Source: Anagrus nilaparvatae (taxonomy: Eukaryota; Arthropoda; Insecta; Hymenoptera; Mymaridae). From it: a stretch of 64,000 nucleotides of DNA. The position numbers were made by a program, and so were the translations under genes. The stretch spans positions 3,658,001 to 3,722,000 of the forward strand of contig JAKSXM010000132.1 in NCBI GenBank assembly GCA_022575985.1, in the 5' to 3' direction. Each line of letters begins with the position of its first letter. The first letter of the stretch is position 1. Shown in pieces: positions 1 through 13,460 of this stretch. The notes under the pieces are model-generated. The model was not told where the DNA came from. It did not search any database and saw only the letters and a list, made by a program, of their open reading frames with translations.

Positions 1-2090
1 TATATGTGCCAGAAGCTAAAAAATATTATTTTGATGAACCAACAAACATTTTTTTCTATATTATGCAATTTCTTCTTCAGTAAACCAGAGCCACTTTTCT
101 AACAACTATTTTTTATATTTTCTATGACACTTAAGAGATGATGCAGTTGAATATTCCGTTTCAGTGAATTCAATGAAAAAAAAAAAATTTTTTTCAGTAT
201 ACGTGCATGTAGTAGTAAAAAAGTACAATATATAGGCACACAAACGAATTCAAGGGATATGAGCTTTTAAAAGCATAAAAGCATTGAATGGGAACAAATA
301 CATTAGTCCTCTCTCTGTTATATATAAAAAAAACGAGTATATATAGAAGTACTTAAAAAAAAAAATTTGAAAAAAAAAATAACGATGAGGACTTGAATAA
401 TTTTTTACTTAAGATAATCTTTTGTTTATTCAAATTATATCATGTCAATATGTTTGTAAAAACACTTAAAAAAATTCCTTTTTTTTTGAGAAAAATAATA
501 TTTTATTTATAAAAAAAGAATTTTGTAAGATAACTTTTTTTCCTCCTTTTATTTTTATCAAATATTAAATTGCCTTTGGGTTAAAAAAACTCTCATGGTA
601 CTTTTGAGGGACTGTTTTTACAACAATTCTTTAAAAAACGCTTTTTTAGGCTAGTAGTACAAAAATATTTATTTTTAATTGGTGTACTTAAAAAATATTT
701 TATTTATTAAATAAAATGATTAATGCGTTAAAAAATGCAGCATGATTTTTTTCATTTATTTACTCATATTTACAATTTGGATTTATGCCACGTGATAACT
801 GCTTTTTTTATCTTAATGTTAATAAAATTTTTTATTATTCATTAAATTGACTTTGTAGTACGTTGGACATTATGAAATTGTATGGTAAAAAATGTAAAAG
901 ACAATTTTTAATTCTTCGTGTTTTACTGATTGATTAGATGAGAATTATTTAATAAGAATTTTTTAAAAAATCGTAGAGTTTATTTTTTTTTCGGTTTAAT
1001 GAATTTTAATTTAGTAAGAAAGTTAGGTCAAATTGGATTAAATGAGAAAAATCTGTGCTGAAATTTTTTGACTTGCTGAATAACAGTGTGTCTGTAAAAT
1101 CTGAAAAATATGAGCTGTGTCTAAAGAACCAAAATTTTGCTTAATTAAATTAAAAAATAAAGAGAAACAAGTTGTTTACTAAATAAATTAATAGTTAAGT
1201 TATCAAAGCGATACACCGAGAGAGAAGGCGAGAGAGAGAGAGTTAAAACGTCTATTAAATAATGAAATCTTTTGTCTTTCCTATAACTATACAACATCCA
1301 TTTAAATAAGCCCTGGTCATATTTCATTGGAAAGTTAGTGTAGGCAGTGCTCGGAAAACAAGACTTATATAACCCAAAAGCTATATCCCTAAAACTTTCT
1401 CGTCATTTTCATCTCTCTATAACTATAAAATAAACCTTAACTTTTAGGCCTTTTCTCATATCTTTACTTTTTATACTTTCTCTATAAATTATTTATGAGA
1501 GACACTAACGAACGTCTATTGTTTAGACACTGAAAGGCTTAAACTTGACCATTTTATTAGTCAATTTCGTTGTTTATCAGCTGGTAGTACTTAAATTTAC
1601 TCAATTTCCCTCGACAATATTCTTTTATTAGTTTTTCGACTTCTCAGAGCGTGACTCAAAGAAATAAATGAACTTGTACACGATTGCTCGATTATTCAAA
1701 GCACGCTTTTGTCCTACATATGTATTGGGTATCATCTATTTACCAAAAATTATTCCTTTATTTTAAATAAATTCTTTGTCCTTGATTCTCTCTTCTTCTC
1801 TCGCTTTTATTATAAAAGGAACAAATTTTCTCATGACAAAGACAACAAATTTTACGTTGAATAGAAAATAATTCAACTTTTGACTTAAAATTCTTATTAA
1901 ACTTTTTTCTTCGTTTTAATAATTTATTTCTCTTTTTATATACAGTTTAAGTTTTCGAAATTAAAGTAAACTGAGGCAAATTCTTTTGATTTATATTTAT
2001 AAGATTTTTTTTAAATTTAAGGCATGTTAAGCATTTTTAAGTTTTCGATTTTCAAATACAACTTTCTGATTATTTTAAATTTTTAATTTG
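1..2090. other. A/T-rich non-coding DNA
   Basis: Long A and T runs, frequent stops in all frames and no exon-like block with balanced codon use. A GA-rich microsatellite lies near 1210-1242. It could be intron or intergenic DNA; nothing decides between them. Confidence 0.6.
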
Positions 2091-2093
2091 CAG

Positions 2094-2186
2094 AAACAGA
2101 GCACCAAGTGGATTCATAAAGATGGGAAGTTCAAAAGGGTTTCATTGAAGATAATTGGAGCAAAAATGGATCACATATGTCATTAG
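2094..2186 (+). CDS. candidate terminal coding exon (unknown product)
   Basis: A 31-codon open stretch ending in TAG directly follows a good 3' splice site: a T-rich tract and TTTGCAG at 2087-2093. It is less A/T-rich than its surroundings and encodes a basic C-terminal tail (about 30 residues, with KWIHKDGKFKR near its start). An AATAAA lies at 2288-2293, a reasonable distance for a 3' end. No upstream exon was found and the peptide matches no family I recognise. It may be a chance ORF behind a chance acceptor. Confidence 0.2.
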   Translation, partial: KQSTKWIHKDGKFKRVSLKIIGAKMDHICH

Positions 2187-5100
2187 GAAAAATATAAAGA
2201 CTTTAAAAGTCTGGAAAAATTTAATGATTTTCGTTTTTCGATAAATTTGATGCTTTGGTGGGTTCAATTTCTATAAATAATAAGATGAATAAATGCAATC
2301 GAAAAATAAGTCCTGCTAAAATTGTTTTCAAAATTTGAATTACTCATTAAAATTAGGTCAGTAAAATGTGCCTCGCCTTTCATCAAATTTCTGAATCTAA
2401 AACTAACCAAAAAAATTTTAATCTCTACCCATACCACCAAACTTTATAAATTACTAATTATTTTTGAAAAAAATGAAAACAAAATATTATTCAATTAAAA
2501 AACCACAAAATTACCCACAAAAAAAAAATTCATGTACAAATTATAAAAAAATAATACACATAAATAAATTTTTAAAATTTTCAGTACATCAACGTAACAT
2601 GCAAAACCACAATGCACTCACACAACTAAATTTTCAGGAAACGTAATTTTTGTTTAATTAAAATTCTATATATACGAGTTAGCACAATTTTTTTTTTTAT
2701 TTAATACACACGAACTTGTAAAAAACTATGAATGAAATCTAAAATTAAAAGTTTTTTTTTTTTGAGGTTAATTTTTTTTCATTATTAATTGATATTTTAA
2801 TTCGTTTTTTTGTGTGTTCATGCAAGACGACTTAATTATAATTTTAAATTAAATTTTTTTTTGTTTTTGAAATGATTTGTCGAGTTTTTATTAAATCTGG
2901 GAAATTCACATAAATTCTGGATTTACATAGAATAAAATTTTAGGTCACTGATTGTATTACAATAAAATTATCCTTTTTTTTAGAATTGAAGTTTGACAAA
3001 TTTTCTTTTTTTAAATTTATAATTTTTTTCTGTTATTCTTACTTGTACTAAAAAAAATTACTGAAATAATGTTTTTTCCCCAGAAAAATCATATATTCAA
3101 AAATATATTTTACAGTTTTAATAAATAAATGAGTACCAAGTTTAATACGACTTTTTAAGTGACTTTAAAAAAATAAAATAAAATTACAATCTCTTAAGTA
3201 TTTATAGAATAATTTTTTAAGCAATTATCATAACAAAAAAAAAATGTTAATTCAGACTTCTGATTCTATGACCCCATGAAAATCTTAAAACTCATAGTGC
3301 AGTGATGAAAGAAAATACAAAAAGCAAAAAAAAAAAGTAGCATATCGTTTGCCAAAAAGAGATAGTAAAAGATATTCAAAAACATTAAACTCCTTAAACC
3401 CCTTAAAGATTTTTGGCATGAAAATGGGAACAAGGAGCCTAACTCCTTCGTATTTTTTTTCGGGGTATAAGACCCTCATTCAAAAGTACATTTCCTCTTT
3501 TACATTTATATATATAAACATAGTTTTATATAAAGACGCATAAAAGCTTCGGCGCCGCTCGTGCCAAAAAGAAATGCAAATCTCTAAAGACAAATTTTAT
3601 TCTTCATTTTATTTTTTTTTTTTTAGAGAAAGGCTTAGTTACTCGGTCAACCGAGAGTGCGAAAATTTTTTATTTATTAAACTACGTTTTGTCCCAATTT
3701 ATATGAAATAACAAACAAGTGGCTACAGGAGATCAGAGAATTTTTTTCAATATTGCTTTCAATTATTTCACCTTTTTTATAAATAGTTTTATTTTAGCCA
3801 TGGCTATATATATAAGCCTACCTTTCAAACTTTTAAAAAACTGGGTCCTCAATGTTTTCAAATTCTTTCAAATTTTGATATTTTAATTAGCTGGGTAAAA
3901 TATTTTCCTAGTTTAAATTTCAAACCTCCACCCCACCAAGGATCTTTAGAGTTAAAAATTAAAACTTAAAAATTTTCCTTTATTTAAGCATTTTGAGCCA
4001 TTTTTAGTTAATTTTGAATCTTCTAATAATTTTTAAAATAAAATTTTTAAGTACTTTTCATAATTTTTATTTTTAAGAGAAGAATTAAATAAAAATATTA
4101 AATAAATAAAATCAATTTGATCTAACGCATGTTGTGCACTGTGTCTGACTAAACCTTGACATATTCTACTCTAAGCCCGAACCTTAGCCCAAAAAATTAA
4201 AAAATTACAAAATTTATTTTTTTAAACAAGTTTTATTTTCATAAGAATCATTTTGCCTGTTTTGCCATAAAATTAGAGAGTAAACATTTTTGGCTACAAA
4301 TTTTTCAATTTTACTGAATACGAATTTGACATTTTAGACAATTGCGTGGTAATAAAATCAAGCTCTTATAACATGCTAGTATTAAAACCACAAATCATCG
4401 TGTCTTTCACTTTCAATATACATTGAAAATTACTCTACTATGCATCAGAGAAGTACAAGTTTGACAGAACTTCATTTTTGGAACCAAGTAAATCTTTAAT
4501 AACCTTGTACGCAAAAGGAAAAAAGAGTATCTTAAAAAATAAGTGAAGGTCTAATATACATATAAATAATGTACATATCTTTCATTGGTACTTTATAATA
4601 CGTACTAGCTCTCACACCCATTTCACATAATAGCAATCAATAAGCATTACATTGTACATCGTGACCTTATTCGCATTTCATTATTTGTTATTGAATACCA
4701 GGCACTTTTCATTTTATTTTATTTTTTTCCTCGATGAATGTATTATAGCTTTTATAAATTTTTATTTTATTTTATCAAGTCATTTTCTTTGAATAAATGC
4801 TAAAAAATAACCTTGTATTTCTATGAAAATTTAAATATTGGAAAAATTTATTTATGTTGGATTGTTTGGTCAATCTGTAAGATTGATTAAGGCTAACAAA
4901 ATTTATTGTTTTTTTTTTAGAAATTCGTGGGTTAATGAACAAGTTTTTTAAGGATATAAATTGGAAAACTCGATATATCAGATAATTCTGTTGTCTAATA
5001 GAAAATTAATTACTCGATAAAAATAACATTCTATTTAACTTATTTTCGAAGATTTTAAATGTAATTTAAGTCAAGTTAAGGGCTGACTAAATAACGCTTT

Positions 5101-6160
5101 TTAGATTTATTGCATTCTCTCTCTCCCTTTTTTTCACTCTGTTATTTCTATGAACTTGAATTATTTTCTTATTTTTCTAACAACTTTTTACAATAAATTC
5201 GCGTAAAATTTTGAAAAAATCGATTTTATTATAAAATTCGAGCATATTTTTTTAAATAAATTAGCATTTTATTAATTATTTCAATCGAACATTCAAAAAT
5301 ATCCTATTTTTTTAAATTTATTCATTCGAATAAATGAATATTCAAAATTATTTTCATACATTTTTTTTAATAAAAAAAAAAAAGAGAAATCTTATTAACT
5401 ATGTAAATTAAAAATTTTATTTCAATAAAGCCTAGGATGAAATTTATGCAAATGTATATTAGGTTGTTCGTTATTAAAAAAATTAAATATTTTAAAAACG
5501 ATTTTACTTGATAATCAATTCTGACCATAAATTCGCTCTTTCCATCTCAAAAATAGCATAAATTAGAAAATTCCTATAATTGACTAATTTTGAGTAAATA
5601 CAAAAACTAAAAATAATAACAAAATGATAATCCACCCTAATATACCAATACCCATTTAAAAAACTAAAAATTTTCGTCTAGTATACGAATGAAAACGTAA
5701 TTACATTATCCATTACGAATGATATAAAAAAAGATGGAAATATACACAGAGCTTTTTTTTTCTTTTGACGAATTACACCCACACATAAAACCATATTTAT
5801 TACATAAAAGAACGATTCAAAAGTGCGATAAATTCGTCGTCTCTCGTGCACGTTTCACATACACACATTCATGTACATAAAAAAAAAACACGTGCATAAA
5901 AGATTTGGCGAATGCTTAAAAAAAGTTTCTTCTTTAGACATTACATTTTATACTACCTATAGGAAAGCTTTTTTTTTAGCAAAAAATATACAGTGTATAT
6001 ATTTCGCCTCTCATTTTGCGACACTAATGTAAGCTTGTTTTTTTTTTTAAGCCGAAAATTTTTTTCTACTTAAATGTTTATATTTAGTTTTTTTCATTCA
6101 TTAAAAAAAAAAAAAAAAACAGTCTGTATACAACCTTCTTTAGACATTTTTTATACCAAA
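2187..6160. other. A/T-rich non-coding DNA
   Basis: Homopolymer-rich sequence with no coding, RNA or transposon signature that I can support. Short open frames near 2464-2646 and 3285-3543 are low-complexity or overlap each other on opposite strands. Confidence 0.6.
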
Positions 6161-6164
6161 AGTG

Positions 6165-6188
6165 TATATATATATATATATATATATA
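6165..6188. repeat. (TA)n microsatellite
   Basis: About twelve uninterrupted TA units. Confidence 0.9.
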
Positions 6189-6189
6189 A

Positions 6190-9100
6190 TTTGATAACAA
6201 AAAAGTATATATATAAAACAATGTCTGACCAAAGTTTGACGTGAACTACTTGAGTGTTCTATAAAATTGTAACACGATATAATAAAAACATACTTTTTTT
6301 TTTTTTAGATATATAAAATAAATAATAGTGTTGATATAAAAAACTTTAATGTAAATAAATATTTTTTTTTAAGGTTAGGAACATTTTCTCTGGAGATACG
6401 AAGAAATTTAAACCCAGCGTTTTTATTTTTTAGAGAAGGGACTTTTATCATATAAAAAAAATTAAATAAATAAAATGGTATTTTACGTTGAATAAACGTT
6501 AGAAAATATTCTATACGCTATATGGGATATTCCATGCGAGAGTGAAATAGAAAAATTGTGTTTTTTTAGTAATTTTGGTGTGATTGACGTAGACTGACCT
6601 ATATAAAATGTATTATCAAACTATAAAAAAAGAAAAAATTAGTTTCTTGAATTTGATTCGTTATTTTATTTTTTTTAAGTTATACAAGTGTATATATTAT
6701 TCTTTTGAGTAAAGTATATATTTAAAAAAAAAAGAAGAATGAGAAATGTATTCCTTTTTATTTTATAACTACTAAATAAACTATGCAAACAAAGAAAATA
6801 TTTTCTTTATATTATAGTTTCCTGTTTCTTTATTTTTATTTTAAAAAAAAAAAATACTGATTTTATTTTTTAATGTGAAATATTTTATAAAAGAGTTTAA
6901 TGTACATTTCAGAGTGGTTTGATAAATTATTTTATAAAATATACATTTTTTACTGAATATTGGATTATTTGTTTAGTGTGCATCGTTTTGAATGTTGAGA
7001 TTTTTATGAAAAATTTGGTATTAGTTTGCTCAAAAAGAAATCTTAATTATTGTAGTTAAAAATTTTAATTCAGTTTTAAAAATTATCGTAGTTTTACCAA
7101 AATTCTCGGGTTCAATGTCCTGAAATTTGTTTGTTTATCCAATTCGAGTTTATTATCAGAACCCGAAAAAACCAATTATTGAAATTTCAAGAAGTCATGG
7201 ATTTCTTAAACTCCTCGTAATCTAACAAAAATTTTTGGTCTTCAATTTAATCAGTATGAAATTTTCTCGTGACTATGCTGCAAAAATTTCTATCCACAAA
7301 GTAAGATTTTTGGAATATTTGAAGCTTATTGCTCGGCTTATTGTTAAAAAAAAAATTCCAGGTGTCCTGGTATAGAAGTATCAAGCAAAAATCCTATAAA
7401 AGTAGATTTTATGAGAAATATAAAAAGAGGAGAGGCACTGAAATTTTATCTAACAATTTAAATGACACGTTCCTCCAAGAAAAAGGTAAGGTATATTATA
7501 TCTAAATTGAACAGCAATAGGAAAACTATCTTTTTTAGAGAAAAGGTTATTGGTTTTAAAAAATTTTTAGAAACGATAAGCAAAAATGAAAATTTTCTTC
7601 AAAAAGCTTTGATTGAATTTGTTTTGTTTATTTTTATTAATAATATAATTTATCAATAATAAAAATTTTAATTAAACATTTATGCTATTTTAAATAATGC
7701 AAATTAATAAGGAAAGAAATCAATTTAGACGTCTAAACTTCTATAGAAAAATACAGTTTTCTAAATTATACCTTTTCTTTCCAAACTGAAATTTTCTATG
7801 CAACCATTTTTGACTATTTTCTTTATCGGTAATAACCAACCCTAAAATTATGAAATCGATGATTCGAAAATTAGCTCTCTGTATTCAAATTAGGTTGCGA
7901 AAATTTCAAAATTTTAAAATAATTTTCATTTACAAAATAATTTTAAATTTAAAAAAAGTCAGAAAAACTAAATATTTCTTTTTACTTTACATTTATTTTT
8001 AAAATTTTACTATACATATATAATTTTAAAAATAAACAAAAAAAAAAGTATGATAACATTCATGTTAAACTCTATTTTACAACAAAATAGAAAAAATAAA
8101 GCTTTCAATAAAAAATCTCTTTAGTTTTTTTTTCATCCATGTATTTTTTTTTATCCTCTTCATATATATATTTTTGACTTTTTTTTATTTTTATCAATTT
8201 TAACGACATGAAAATAAAAAAAAAAACAATTTTTTTTTAAGTGAATGAAAAAATAGTATAAAATTGACGACAGGATAAAAAAAATTATCATTACATAAAA
8301 AATTAAATAATATAAAAGAATATAATCGTTAAATTATTATTTTTTTTATGATATAACCCAGTAAAATAAAATACTTAATTTTTTCTTCTCTCATTTTTCT
8401 ATATAAAAGTATATTAAAAAGAAAAAAATATAAGTTTCGAAGAATCGACAAAGCGCATTACTCAGTTGTTAAATAAAAATTTCTCGATATTGAATTCCAC
8501 CCTCTCTTTCTAATACTACCACCTTTTTTTTTGTACTAAAGAAAAATCAATTATCCAAGAATAAAAGTAGACTCTCACCCAAGAGAAGTGAAAATTCTCG
8601 TTTATACTTCGGCCTTTTTGCATTTTTTTTGTATTAAAAAAAGTTCTAGAAAGGGTCAAACTATTTTTTTTATTTTCGCGACGAGCGACAAACTTTTTTC
8701 TTTGTGTTTTTTTTTTTTACAAAAAAGTATATTTGAATATACATTTTTTACTTCTACATCCATTTTGCATAGAGAGAAAATTTCTTTTTTTAACATATGC
8801 TAATTAGTTGTTACAAAAAAAGGCAAGAAGATCGTAGAATATCAATCTTTCTGTTAGCAAAAAAAAGTGTAATTCAGGCCTCTCGCTTTTTTTCCAACCC
8901 TATAGAGATTAAATCCTGATTTAGAACCGTGGTCTAGAAAGTCTCTCTCTTGGGAATTTTCAAACTGACCACAAGTTGGGCGCCATATATACGATTTGTA
9001 ATGTTCCACTTGACAAAATAAAATAAAATAAAATTGATCGGTTTTATTTTATTTATTTTTTTTTTCTGTTTCTTATTTTTAAAAAAAAAAGTTTTTTTAA

Positions 9101-9285
9101 TCTTTTGGGAAATTATTTATTTTGGGGTTAAGAGACTTTTTTTTTAAATGTTGGATAATGTTCTATTAATTATTAAATTAATAAAAAATAGTAATTTTTT
9201 TCAGAATATTAAAAAAAGTCAAAATAATTAGAGAAATTAAGTCTGATAAAAAATTGCTGAACACGCAAAGAAAAAATGGACTGGA
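6190..9285. other. A/T-rich non-coding DNA
   Basis: No supported gene. Open frames at 7462-7659 and 8588-8803 are Lys/Phe/Ile-rich and lack any motif. A slightly more complex patch at about 8870-9000 was checked for tRNA and coding potential; neither is supported. Confidence 0.55.
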
Positions 9286-9292
9286 AAATGAA

Positions 9293-9480
9293 CGTAAAAA
9301 TACGGGGGGTATTTTACGGGATTTGAGGATTTGTGGATTTGCAAATCCCACTTGGATTTGAAGGGATTTGATGGGATTTGATGGGATTTGATGGGATTTG
9401 AATGGGATTTGAATGGATTTGAATGGATTTGAATGGTTTTTAATTCATTTGAATGCATTTGGGATTTGCAAATCTACTCA
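9293..9480 (+). repeat. GGATTTGAATG minisatellite, left bracket of the 9.3-17.8 kb block
   Basis: Begins with a unique-looking stem (GTATTTTACGGG at 9309-9320), then the palindrome GGATTTGCAAATCC, then roughly a dozen 10-11 bp units of GGATTTGA/GGATTTGAATG. The same stem and palindrome recur in inverted orientation at 17755-17815, while the minisatellite units run in the same orientation at both ends. Confidence 0.8.
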
Positions 9481-9599
9481 AATCCAAGGAAAAACCTTAA
9501 AATTGTAATTACGCATTATATTATAGTAAGCGTCCAACGCAATATGTTTTTTACACTCCATAAATGAAGATTACATTCTTTGTATGTGTTTTATGTTTT

Positions 9600-10430
9600 T
9601 GATCATGAGTCCGGGCATTGCAAAGCCCCAAAGTTGTGTTGTCCGACCATAATGGTCAAAAAACTGACCATGCTAGGGCTTTTGTGCGATAATTAATCTG
9701 AGCATGAATATAAAATAACAGTTCAAAATACCATTGTTGATATTTTTTTGGTAGCTGATTACGAAAATTAGAGTTACAAAATCCTCAGGTTATGTGGAAT
9801 GCCCATAATGGGCAGAAGCTGCCCATTTTAGGGCCTTTTTGCGAAAATCTAAGTAAAATCTTTAAATAACCTTCTAATAACCTTTCTAAATACTGTCTTC
9901 TATACTTTTTGACTGCTGATTACGAAAATCAGGGTCCCGTAATCCTAAGGTTGAATTGTATGCCCATAATGGGCAAAAGCTGCCTATTTTAGAACTTTCA
10001 TGATAAACTAATTATAAAAAAATTTGAATAAACGCTCAAAGTACGGTCTTACATGTTTTTTGGGTCACTAATTTCGAAAATCGGGGTACTGAAATCCTAT
10101 CGCTGTGTAATATGCTCATAATGGGCAAAAGTTCCCCCTTTTTAGGGCTTTTGCGCGATAGTCTAAGTGTAAACTTTGAATAATCATTCAAAACGGTTCA
10201 AATTACCAACATATGTTTTTTGGGTTGCTTATGTGGGTGTCGAAGTCCTAAGTTTGTTATCTGCTCATACTGGGATAAAACCTACCCATGTTAGGGCTAG
10301 GACTTATTCGCGACAATCTAAATACAAACCTTGAATGACTCTTAAAACTTACATTATATATGTGTTTTGGGTTGCTGATTACAAAAATCAGGATCTTAAA
10401 ATTCTACAGTACTGTTATCTGCCTTAACCC
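9600..10430 (+). repeat. diverged ~155 bp tandem repeats with a conserved hairpin
   Basis: At least five units, each with a block like GATTACGAAAATCAGGGT, then a palindrome (GCCCATAATGGGC at about 9802 and 9962, decayed versions near 9646, 10113 and 10264), then TTTTAGGGCTTTTGCG. Spacing between palindromes is about 150-160 bp. The flanks have diverged more than the palindrome. No ORF spans the array. Confidence 0.75.
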
Positions 10431-10434
10431 CTTT

Positions 10435-10734
10435 ACGTGCAGTCCCGAGTAAAGTTGGGGCAATAACATGGAATTATTACACTTAAGGTACGTAGGGGGG
10501 GGGGGGGGGGTTAAGAGGGCAATAACCAATCCCTCGAGGGGTATATAGCAGTGGACTGCGCAAGAGTTCCGCGCCAGTTCAGTGGCAGTTTTATAAAAAC
10601 TGTAATGCGCGAGTTCGTTAAAGTTTTAGACAGTTCCGCGGCAGTTCAGCCAGAGTTTTAAGCGACGCGCGGAAAAGTGGGGGACGCGCCGTTTTTAGGG
10701 TTTATAGGGTATGCGGTGCTAGTTTTGGACTTGG

Positions 10735-10735
<1 letters not shown>
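10435..10735. other. GC-richer islet with a G16 run
   Basis: Contains an uninterrupted run of 16 G at 10495-10510, followed by repeated phrases such as AGTTCCGCGCCAGTTCAG and AGTTCCGCGGCAGTTCAG (about 10565 and 10631). The base composition contrasts sharply with the A/T-rich surroundings. No coding frame. It may be a separate insertion or a fragment of another element. Confidence 0.5.
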
Positions 10736-10779
<44 letters not shown>

Positions 10780-10780
10780 T
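10736..10780. repeat. (ATT)n microsatellite
   Basis: About 15 uninterrupted ATT units immediately outside the left end of the foldback element. Confidence 0.9.
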
Positions 10781-10812
10781 ATTAAATAATTAATTTTATT
10801 TATTTAAATAAT

Positions 10813-11585
10813 TTATTTATTTATTTTAACTAATTTTATTTGTCAAAAATAGGAGCAAACGTAGATTTCTCGATATACTTATAGAATTATAAGATTTTTA
10901 TTTTGCAAAAACATTTTTAATCAATTAACAATTATTCTACAACCCACGTCATAAACTAATTTGTAAATTAATTTAAAAAAAAAATTAAAAAATAGGTTCT
11001 TTCTTTTTAAAACAGGTTTTAAGATTTTTATTTTATTTAGGGTACTTTTTTGATCCAATTAAATTTATTTATTTATTTATTTAATGGAAGTTAGTGCAGG
11101 CATTACCGATGCACGATTACAATATTATACAATTTTAAATAAAAATGTGAAGCAGTAAAATTTGAAAATTTATAATAATAATAAATATTTAAGTATTATC
11201 AAATTAAATATTATAACTTAATACATCTGAGAGCTAAATTATTAGATTTTTTTAACCATTATGTTTTGAAAATCAAATCCTTGGGATCAAAAATTTGTGC
11301 ACACATGAAGCAAATTTTATAATCTAATTTTTTTAGGCCTGTAAAATATTAATTATTTATCGTTGTTTTAGTCTCTAATTGACCTGTATCTACTTAATAA
11401 AGTTCTGGTTTATTTAAACAACAGTAATATTTATAAATATAATTCTTTTAATTTTTTATCAATGATAAAGGATTCCGAGGTACTCGGTGTTTCTGCTGAA
11501 AAAATCTTCGAAAAAATTAACTAAATAATCAAGGGTCTATCATCAAAAAAAGACACTTCAGAAATAGTATTTAATAAAAAAAATC
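10813..11585 (+). repeat. left unique arm of the foldback element
   Basis: Reverse complement of 16647-17423 with only scattered substitutions and small indels, for example in the AATTAA stretch near 10920. It contains no ORF of note. Confidence 0.85.
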
Positions 11586-12437
11586 ACACGTCAGGCCTTA
11601 CACTAGCGTAGCCTAAGGAAATAGGCTATAATAAGAAACGACACGTCAAGCTTTACACTAGTGTAACCTAAGCAAGTTGGCTATAATAATTAGCGACTCG
11701 TCAAGCCTTACACTAGCGTAACCTAAGGAAGTAGGCTATAATAAGAAACGACACGTCAAGCCTTACAGTAGCGTAACCTAAGAAAGTAGGCTATAATAAA
11801 ATAACGACACGTCAAGCCTTACAGTAGCGTAACCTAAGAAAGTAGGCTATAATAAAATAACGACACGTCAAGCCTTACAGTAGCGTAACCTAAGGAAGTA
11901 GGCTATAATAAAATAATGACACGTCAAGCCTTACAGTAACGTAACCTAAGGAAGTAGGCTATAATAAAATAATGACACGTCAAGCCTTACAGTAGCGTAA
12001 CCTAAGAAAGTAGGCTATAATAAGAAACGACACGTCAAGCTTTACACTAGTGTAACCTAAGCAAGTTGGCTATAATAATTAGCGACTCGTCAAGCCTTAC
12101 ACTAGCGTAACCTAAGGAAGTAGGCTATAATAAGAAACGACACGTCAAGCTTTACACTAGTGTAACCTAAGCAAGTTGGCTATAATAATTAGCGACTCGT
12201 CAAGCCTTACACTAGCGTAACCTAAGGAAGTAGGCTATAATAAGAAACGACACGTCAAGCCTTGCAGTAGCGTAACCTAAGAAAGTAGGCTATAATAAAA
12301 TAACGACACGTCAAGCCTTACAGTAGCGTAAGCTAAGGAAGTAGGCTATAATAAAATAACGACACGTCAAGCCTTACAGTAGCGTAACCTAAGGAAGTAG
12401 GCTATAATAAAAAACACACGTCAAGCCTTACACCAAC
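11586..12437 (+). repeat. left array of 56 bp monomers (~15 copies)
   Basis: The monomer runs ACACGTCAAGCCTTAC, AGTAGCGTAACCTAAG, GAAGTAGGCTATAATAAA, then a short variable A/T linker. The period is 56 bp (for example 11821 to 11877), with 54-55 bp variants. A variant class carries the perfect palindrome TTACACTAGTGTAA. Units alternate between types, which indicates unequal exchange. Confidence 0.9.
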
Positions 12438-12761
12438 ACAACGTAAATTTTGGAGACAAAACTTTTCAAATAATTAAGTATCAGGTCAGTTTTTTTCTCG
12501 GTTTTTTTCGAGTTTTTTTTATGACAAAAACGTTAATAATTAATAAAAAATTTTTCAAATCATTAATTATCAGATCCAATAAATCTATTAAAACCGAGTT
12601 TTCTAAAATTATTACTTTCATTGAAAAGTATTTGGTATTACGTCCAAAAATAATAAAAATTTAGGTGTTTTTTTTTTAATTTTTGAAAGCATTAGATTGA
12701 GACAAAAATTTGCACACACACGCAAGAGTTACACCAACATAACCTCATGCAATGGTATAGT

Positions 12762-12960
12762 CAGGGTGGCCACGGAACTGAAGTTTTAAAATTCCCTGAC
12801 TTTCCAGACCATTTTTCTTAAATTTTCCAGTACTTTTTTAGTGTTTCAACCAAATTTTACAAACCAAATTCCTGAATTTCCAGAGTTTCCTACAAACAAA
12901 TTTTAGTAAATTTCAGACATTTTCTTTTTCAAAATTTAATATTAAATTTAAATACCCAAC
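12762..12960 (+). repeat. possible end of a DNA transposon family (CAGGGTGGCCA...)
   Basis: Starts with CAGGGTGGCCACGG and repeats AAATTCCCTGACTTTCC-like phrases, resembling repeats seen at the ends of some animal DNA transposons. No matching opposite terminus was found, so this would be a solo end. Assignment is from memory of the motif only. Confidence 0.3.
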
Positions 12961-13322
12961 TATATCTGCACTCTAGTTATTAAATTTACTATATTTTCTG
13001 TATTATATATTTTTATTATTAAATTGATTTAAAAAGGAAGGGACAAAAGTATTTTTGAAAATAAATAAAAATGATCATTTTTTAATATTATACGTCTAAA
13101 CATCATTTTCTATCTGCTGGCTAGTGTTTAAAAAAATTTTAAAGCATGTTAAAAAATTAGAAAACTGAAAAGTAAAAATTCCCATGTTATTTAAATGGGA
13201 AACTTTAAGTGCTCGGTGGTACGAGTAAAATCCTTGAAGATGGGGGGTTTAATGACCAAAATATCCAAATGTGGGGAGAGCAAAAAAATCTCGAAAACAA
13301 AAAATTAAAACACGCTCTACTG

Positions 13323-13460
13323 AACACGAATACGACATTTGTTTTTACCTAAATTGTTCTTATTCCCTACAATAGAAGATGAATGCGTAGCAATTACCTA
13401 AAGATATTTAATGTGGGCAACTGGTGCATTTTAAGTAAAAACAAACATCATATTCGTGTT
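13323..13460. mobile_element. small hairpin MITE (~138 bp)
   Basis: Terminal inverted repeats of about 30 bp: AACACGAATACGACATTTG at the left and its near-complement ending TATTCGTGTT at the right, with a unique centre. Target duplication not clear. Confidence 0.6.

Noticed and set aside
9237..9458. 73-codon minus-strand frame (Ser/Asn/Pro/Phe-rich)
   Set aside because: It is a translation of the GGATTTGAATG minisatellite.
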